From contig DMQJ01000498.1 in NCBI GenBank assembly GCA_003455715.1, positions 1 to 11,183 on the forward strand: 11,183 nt of DNA, read 5' to 3'. A program made the position numbers and the translations under genes. Origin of the DNA: Acidimicrobiaceae bacterium (GTDB lineage Bacteria > Actinomycetota > Acidimicrobiia > Acidimicrobiales > Ilumatobacteraceae). The notes under the pieces were generated by a model. The model saw only the letters and a list, made by a program, of their open reading frames with translations. It had not been told where the DNA came from and searched no databases. Shown here in pieces: positions 7,363 through 11,183 of the stretch (positions within the stretch are counted from its first letter, which is position 1; each line of letters opens with the position of its first letter).

Positions 7363-7415
7363 TCCAACGTTGGCGTTGGCGCCGCACCACGTGCGGCGCG
7401 AGCGCCGACTTTGGG
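7363..7415. repeat. Intergenic inverted repeat, copy 2 (53 bp)
   Basis: Arms at 7363-7387 and 7391-7415 flank a 3-nt loop; 20 of 25 positions are complementary and two of the mismatches would be wobbles. The right arm includes the same 24 bases as copy 1 (7392-7415 versus 1554-1577). The left arms are more diverged but still similar (GTTGGCG then CCGCACC in both). The element lies in the divergent region between the acidic-protein gene and greA, 29 nt before the greA ATG. The right arm reaches the expected -35 area of the greA promoter, so it could influence that promoter. Confidence 0.85.
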
Positions 7416-7429
7416 TTCTTGGGGCGGGG

Positions 7430-7435
7430 TAGCCT
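7430..7435 (+). promoter_or_regulatory. Candidate -10 hexamer of greA
   Basis: TAGCCT lies 9 nt before the greA ATG, so transcription would begin at or just before the start codon. No Shine-Dalgarno sequence is evident between the two. CCGACT at 7405-7410, in the end of inverted repeat copy 2, is a weak -35 candidate with a 19-nt spacer. The rest of the 139-bp divergent region (7306-7444) shows only the inverted repeat; I see no clear promoter for the minus-strand acidic-protein gene. Confidence 0.45.
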
Positions 7436-7444
7436 GGCTCGCCT

Positions 7445-7927
7445 ATGGCACGGCATCACCTGTCACGATCGGCGTTCGAGCGCCTCCAGGCCGAACTGCA
7501 CGATCTCAGCACTCGCGGGCGCATCGAAGTAGCCAACAAGATCGAAGCGGCACGGCTGCTCGGCGACCTCAGCGAGAACGGCGACTACCACGCGGCCAAG
7601 GACGAGCAGGGGCACATGGAGGGGCGCATCCGCCACCTCGAGCACCTGCTCGACCCCGACAACCACGAGATCGTCGAAGCCGGCGCCGACGGCACCATCA
7701 CGCCAGGCACCATCGTCACGATCCTCTACGAAGGCGATAGCGAAGACATGGCCGAGCGCTACCTCATCGGGCATCCCGAAGAGAAGACCGACGCGCTCGA
7801 CATCATGAGCCCGCAGTCGCCGCTGGGCGCCGCGTTGCTGGGCAAGGCCGAGGGCGACGTCGTCGAGTACCAGGCGCCCAACGGTGTGCTGAAGGTGCGG
7901 GTGCTCGAGGTGGAAGCCGCCGGGTGA
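7445..7927 (+). CDS. greA: Transcription elongation factor GreA
   Basis: 160 residues, the normal GreA length. GreA enters the secondary channel of stalled RNA polymerase and stimulates cleavage of backtracked RNA. The N-terminal coiled coil (about 1-75) carries the conserved tip LLGDLSENGDYHAAKDEQ (38-55), with the acidic D41 and E44 that help place the catalytic magnesium. The C-terminal FKBP-like domain (about 85-158) contains the family pattern IMSPQSPLGAALLGKAEGDVVEYQAPNG. The ATG at 7445 gives MARHHLSRSAFERL, in line with other GreA N termini. The stop overlaps the GTG start of the hydrolase gene (GTGA), so the two are probably translated together. GreB is less likely on overall sequence. 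Confidence 0.95.
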   Translation: MARHHLSRSAFERLQAELHDLSTRGRIEVANKIEAARLLGDLSENGDYHAAKDEQGHMEGRIRHLEHLLDPDNHEIVEAGADGTITPGTIVTILYEGDSEDMAERYLIGHPEEKTDALDIMSPQSPLGAALLGKAEGDVVEYQAPNGVLKVRVLEVEAAG

Positions 7928-8766
7928 CAGCCCACCCGCCGCTCCCCCACGGCGAGTCGGTCGAGCTCGAGGGACGAGGCACGACGTTCGTCCGGCACAT
8001 GCCCGGCCCACCGGGTGCGCCCACCGTGCTCCTCCTGCATGGCTGGACCGCCAGCATGGATCTCAACTTCTTCACCTGCTTCGGTCCGCTTGCCGAGCAC
8101 TTCGGCGTGGTGGCGCTCGACCACCGCGGCCATGGCCGAGGCATCCGCAGCCGCAAGACCTTCAGGTTGGAAGACTGCGCCGACGACGCAATGGCGGTGT
8201 GCGACCACCTCGGTGTCGAGTTCGTCATTCCCGTCGGCTATTCGATGGGCGGCGCCGTCGCCAGCCTGGTGTGGAAGCAGCACGGCGCGCGGGTGCCGGC
8301 GCTGGTGCTGTGTGCCACCGCGCCGTTCTTTCACCACACCCGCCAGGAGCGCCTCGGCTTCCTCAGCCTCGGTGGCCTCGCCGCGCTCGCCCGGGTGACC
8401 CCGACGCAGAGCCGCGAGTGGCTCACCGAGCGCTTCTACCTCCAGCGCAAACGCGACCAGTGGGAGGCCTGGGCAGTGGAGGAAGCCGAGCGCCACGACT
8501 GGCGGATGGTGCTCGAGGCCGGTCGGGCCATCGGCCGCTTCGACGCACGCCCCTGGATGAGCGAGATCGACGTACCCACTTCGGTGATCGTCACGATGCG
8601 CGACTCGGTGGTGCCGCTGCAACGTCAGGTGCGGTGGTTCGAAGGCATCCCCGGGGCCGAGGCCTTCCGAGTGGATGGCGATCACGATGCGGTGGTGGCC
8701 AACGCCGACCGCTTCGTCCCCACATTGGTGAGGGCGGTGCACTCGGTGCTCGAGCGAGCCTCCTGA
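7924..8766 (+). CDS. Alpha/beta-fold hydrolase
   Basis: 280 residues, complete. The oxyanion-hole motif LLLHGWTAS (36-44), LDHRGHGRG (65-73), and the nucleophile elbow VGYSMGGAV (104-112, nucleophile S107) are typical of the fold. D227 in VTMRDSVVP and H254 in VDGDHDAVV complete the catalytic triad; residues about 135-200 form a helical cap. No signal peptide, so cytoplasmic. The substrate cannot be read from the sequence: esterase, lactonase, thioesterase and haloperoxidase-like members look similar. It starts at GTG 7924, overlapping the greA stop by 4 bp; no other start fits as well, because the coding frame is preserved from there (MTAHPPLPHGESVELEG). The link to greA is probably shared expression only. 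Confidence 0.88.
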   Translation: MTAHPPLPHGESVELEGRGTTFVRHMPGPPGAPTVLLLHGWTASMDLNFFTCFGPLAEHFGVVALDHRGHGRGIRSRKTFRLEDCADDAMAVCDHLGVEFVIPVGYSMGGAVASLVWKQHGARVPALVLCATAPFFHHTRQERLGFLSLGGLAALARVTPTQSREWLTERFYLQRKRDQWEAWAVEEAERHDWRMVLEAGRAIGRFDARPWMSEIDVPTSVIVTMRDSVVPLQRQVRWFEGIPGAEAFRVDGDHDAVVANADRFVPTLVRAVHSVLERAS

Positions 8767-8778
8767 GCGGCTCGCCCG

Positions 8779-8784
8779 TACGCT
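8779..8784 (+). promoter_or_regulatory. Candidate -10 hexamer upstream of the AarF-like gene
   Basis: TACGCT fits TANNNT. Seven nucleotides later (8792) the AarF frame has ATC, placed where leuB, greA and the FKBP gene have ATG. This supports a promoter here and a protein that starts upstream of the GTG at 8867, but ATC would be a very unusual start codon. Confidence 0.3.
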
Positions 8785-8866
8785 GACAGCCATCGCACGG
8801 TCCCGCCTCCTTCGACTCGCCGTTGGCGCCTCCGCCGTTGCCGGCGTCGCCGCGCTCGCCGCCGCG

Positions 8867-10276
8867 GTGGCCCAACGCGAGCGCCTGCACCTGCGCACCA
8901 GTCGCACGCAGCGCAACACCGACCTGGTGAAGCTCGGCACCACCGTGGGCGCCGCCTATGCGTCCACCGCAGCGCGCAAGCTGTTCGCCACTGCAGAGCG
9001 ACGGGTGGAACTCGACCGCGAGCGCGAGTTGCGCACCGCAGAAGCCGTCGCCGAACGGTTGGGCAACATGAAGGGCGCCCTCATGAAGCTGGGCCAGATG
9101 GCCAGCTACGTCGACGAAGGCCTGCCCGCCCCGCTACGCGAAGCGCTCGCTCAGCTGCAGTCGAACGCGCCGCCGATGAGCGCCGAGCTGGCTGCCGAGG
9201 TGATCGAGCGCGACCTCGGCGCCCCTCCCGACCGGCTGTTCGTGGAGTGGGACCCTGCCCCCATCGCCGCCGCCAGCATCGGCCAGGTGCACAAGGCCGT
9301 GGTGGTCGACCCCGACACCGGCGTGGAGCGAGCGGTCGCGGTGAAGGTGCAGTACCCGGGCGTGGGCGACGCGGTTGCCGCGGACCTGCGCAATGCCGAC
9401 CTGCTCGGGCTGCTGTTGCAGCAGGGCTTCAGCGGTCTGAACCCCGACGAGATGGTGGCCGAGATCAAAGAGCGCCTCACCGAGGAACTCGACTACCGGT
9501 TGGAGGCCCGCAACCAGCAGGCGTTCGCGCAGTTCTACCGCGGCCACCCGTTCATCCACGTTCCCGAGGTGCTGCCGTCGTTCAGTTCTGCCCACGTCAT
9601 CACCAGTGAGTTGGTCACAGGCAGCGACTGGCAGCAGATGAGCAGTTGGCCCCAGGAGCAGAAGGACCTCATCGGCGAGAGCCTGTTCCGCTTCGTCTTC
9701 CGCAGCTTGTACCGCCTCCACGCCTTCAATGGCGACCCGCACCCGGGCAACTACCTGTTCCACGGCGACGGCCGGGTGACGTTCCTCGACTTCGGCTTGG
9801 TGAAGCACTTCAGCGAGGCCGACATGCGCACGTTCGTCGGCATGGTGAAGGCTGCCGCCTACGACAACGACCAGGTGCAGTTCCGGCGCATCGTGGAAGC
9901 CGCAGGCATGTTGAAGCCCGGCTGCCCGTCACCCGACGATGAGGTGGGCGAGTACTTCAGCCAGTTCTACGAAAGCGTCCGCAACGACCGGGTGGTCACG
10001 TGGAGCAGCGAGTACGCGAGCCGCATCGTGCGCCACACCTTCGACCGCACCAGCCCGATCGCCCAGTACGCCACGGTGCCGCGGGCGTTCGTGTTCATTC
10101 AGCGCATCAACCTCGGGCTGTACGCCCTGCTCGGAGAGTTGCAGGCCACCGGCAACTACCGGCGCATGGCAGAGGAGTTGTGGCCGTTCGTGGCCGGGCC
10201 GCCGAGCACGCCCCTCGCTCTGGCCGAGCAGTCGTGGTTGGCGAGCGCCCCCTTGCGCGCCAACGTGCAGTGGTGA
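8867..10276 (+). CDS. ABC1/AarF/UbiB-family atypical kinase-like protein
   Basis: 469 residues from GTG 8867. Family hallmarks: KxGQ motif MKLGQMAS (73-80), Ala-rich loop PIAAASIGQVH (132-142), the VAIK-like lysine K160 in VAVKVQYPG, ELDYRLEARNQ (207-217, the family ExD/NYxxEA motif), catalytic loop NGDPHPGN (288-295, D290) and metal-binding LDFG (307-310). Members such as UbiB/COQ8 bind ATP and act in isoprenoid quinone or lipid metabolism; the substrate here cannot be inferred. The frame stays open upstream to 8732, and codons from about 8783 are GC3-biased and encode a hydrophobic stretch (LLRLAVGASAVAGVAALAAA) that would make an N-terminal membrane helix. The real start is therefore probably upstream (CTG 8783 or ATC 8792); GTG 8867 is the first ordinary start. 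The FKBP lipoprotein starts 22 nt after the stop. Confidence 0.9.
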   Translation: MAQRERLHLRTSRTQRNTDLVKLGTTVGAAYASTAARKLFATAERRVELDRERELRTAEAVAERLGNMKGALMKLGQMASYVDEGLPAPLREALAQLQSNAPPMSAELAAEVIERDLGAPPDRLFVEWDPAPIAAASIGQVHKAVVVDPDTGVERAVAVKVQYPGVGDAVAADLRNADLLGLLLQQGFSGLNPDEMVAEIKERLTEELDYRLEARNQQAFAQFYRGHPFIHVPEVLPSFSSAHVITSELVTGSDWQQMSSWPQEQKDLIGESLFRFVFRSLYRLHAFNGDPHPGNYLFHGDGRVTFLDFGLVKHFSEADMRTFVGMVKAAAYDNDQVQFRRIVEAAGMLKPGCPSPDDEVGEYFSQFYESVRNDRVVTWSSEYASRIVRHTFDRTSPIAQYATVPRAFVFIQRINLGLYALLGELQATGNYRRMAEELWPFVAGPPSTPLALAEQSWLASAPLRANVQW

Positions 10277-10284
10277 GCACCCGG

Positions 10285-10290
10285 TAGGGT
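10285..10290 (+). promoter_or_regulatory. Candidate -10 hexamer of the FKBP lipoprotein gene
   Basis: TAGGGT lies 8 nt before the ATG at 10299 and nothing between resembles a Shine-Dalgarno site. This is the same arrangement as at greA and leuB, so a leaderless transcript is likely. The upstream gene ends at 10276, so read-through from the AarF-like gene is also possible. Confidence 0.4.
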
Positions 10291-10298
10291 CGCACCCC

Positions 10299-11183
10299 AT
10301 GCGTCGACCCCTTGCCGCTCTTCTCGCCGTTGCTGCCGTTGGCTCGCTCGTCGCCTGTAGCGACGACTCCTCATCCGTGGGTTCCGGAGGCACCGGCCCC
10401 GAGATCTCCGGCGACAGCGCGGGCGACAGTAGCGACACCTGGGTGAAGCCGGAGGTCGACCCACCCGCCGAGCAACCCACCGAACTGGTCATCACCGACC
10501 TCTCCGAGGGCGCGGGGCCGGTGGCGGTGGAGGGCGACGAGGTGCTCGTGCACTACGTAGGCGTGCTGGCCACCGACGGCACGGAGTTCGACAATAGCTA
10601 CGACCGAGGCGAACCGTTCTCGGTCACCATCGGCGCCGGTGGGGTGATCGAAGGCTGGGATCTTGGCCTGGTCGGAGTGCAGCAGGGAGGCCGTCGGCGG
10701 CTCGACATACCGGCCGACTTGGCCTACGGCGACAGCGGCGCGGGCGACGCAATTCCTCCCGACACCGCCATCACGTTCGTCATCGACGTCGTCGCCGTGC
10801 TACCCGTGTTCACCGCCAACGACGCCCCCGACATCGACGTGGAGGGCGCCGACAACCTCGACGACATCTCGTTCACCGACCTGGTCGTCGGTGACGGGGT
10901 CGGCTTCGCCGACGGTGACACCGCCGTGGTGCACATGGTGCTGTACCGAGCCGACACGGGCGAACGGCTCACCGCCACGTGGGGTGGGCCACCGCTGCGC
11001 TTCCTCATCGGCAGCAACACCGAAGTGTTTCCCGGCATTCACGACGCTGTGCAGGGCATGCTGGTGGGCGGTCGTCGGCAAGCACAGATTCCGTTCGGAC
11101 AGGTGTTTAACGGCACCGGCAACACCAACGTGGGCCTGCCCGCCGACATCGACCTCGTGGCGGTCATCGACAGATCGGAAGAG
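10299..11183 (+). CDS. FKBP-type peptidyl-prolyl isomerase lipoprotein, two FKBP domains (3' end missing)
   Basis: 295 codons to the window edge with no stop. Residues 1-20 are a lipoprotein signal peptide: RR, a hydrophobic run, then lipobox LVAC with C20, so the protein should be lipid-anchored outside the cytoplasmic membrane. A Ser/Gly/Asp-rich linker (21-60) follows. FKBP domain 1 (about 62-168) keeps the pocket residues known from FKBP12: Y86, F97-D98, F107, V116-I117, W120, Y143 and F160; it should be an active prolyl isomerase. Domain 2 (about 185-292) has the same layout (FLIGSNTEVFPGIHDAVQGM, GGRRQAQIPFG) but lacks the FD pair, the Trp and the Tyr, so it is probably inactive and may bind substrate. 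The last residues DRSEE come partly from adapter-like bases and should not be trusted. Likely role: folding of exported proteins. Confidence 0.92.
   Translation, partial: MRRPLAALLAVAAVGSLVACSDDSSSVGSGGTGPEISGDSAGDSSDTWVKPEVDPPAEQPTELVITDLSEGAGPVAVEGDEVLVHYVGVLATDGTEFDNSYDRGEPFSVTIGAGGVIEGWDLGLVGVQQGGRRRLDIPADLAYGDSGAGDAIPPDTAITFVIDVVAVLPVFTANDAPDIDVEGADNLDDISFTDLVVGDGVGFADGDTAVVHMVLYRADTGERLTATWGGPPLRFLIGSNTEVFPGIHDAVQGMLVGGRRQAQIPFGQVFNGTGNTNVGLPADIDLVAVIDRSEE
11172..11183 (+). other. Probable Illumina TruSeq adapter remnant at the contig end
   Basis: The window ends in AGATCGGAAGAG, identical to the first 12 bases of the standard Illumina TruSeq adapter (AGATCGGAAGAGC), flush with the edge. 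A chance match of this length exactly at an end is very unlikely. These bases are probably not genomic, and the codons they supply to the FKBP gene are unreliable. Confidence 0.85.

Noticed and set aside
1523..7415. Composite transposon or CRISPR-like array bounded by the two repeats
   Set aside because: There are only two copies 5.8 kb apart, in the same orientation, with housekeeping-like genes around them, no transposase or integrase, no target duplications that I can see, and no regular spacers.

Overview
The window is GC-rich, densely coded bacterial DNA with strong GC bias at third codon positions, short gaps and 4-bp gene overlaps. The style, the actinobacterial-type HSP90 family protein and the probable leaderless promoters suggest a high-GC actinomycetote, possibly of the Acidimicrobiia/Ilumatobacter type. 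That placement is inference; no rRNA or other marker is present. The last 12 bases match the start of the Illumina TruSeq adapter, so the right edge is probably the raw end of an assembled contig.

Left half, all on the minus strand. Reading in the direction of transcription: a large, very acidic repeat protein of unknown function (7305-5665); a divergent HSP90-family ATPase (5611-3839); a 748-residue TPR-like protein whose start codon overlaps the HSP90 stop (ATGA, 3842-1596); a 56-bp inverted repeat; then leuB (1490-501) and the first 165 codons of a branched-chain aminotransferase, ilvE (495-1, cut by the edge). leuB and ilvE form a leucine/branched-chain amino-acid pair. The acidic protein, HSP90 and TPR genes look like one transcription unit and are the most interesting part of the window: a possible bacterial HSP90 plus TPR co-factor module with a low-complexity acidic partner.

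Right half, all on the plus strand. A divergent intergenic region (7306-7444) carries a second copy of the inverted repeat. It is followed by greA (7445-7927), an alpha/beta hydrolase that overlaps greA by 4 bp (7924-8766), an ABC1/AarF/UbiB-family kinase-like protein (8867-10276, probably starting further upstream), and a lipoprotein with two FKBP domains that runs off the right edge (10299-11183).

The two inverted repeats share an identical 24-bp arm, lie 5.8 kb apart, and each sits about 30 bp upstream of a start codon (leuB, greA). Three genes (leuB, greA, the FKBP lipoprotein) have a TANNNT hexamer 8-9 nt before the start codon, as expected of leaderless promoters. I see no rRNA, tRNA, CRISPR array, transposase or phage gene.
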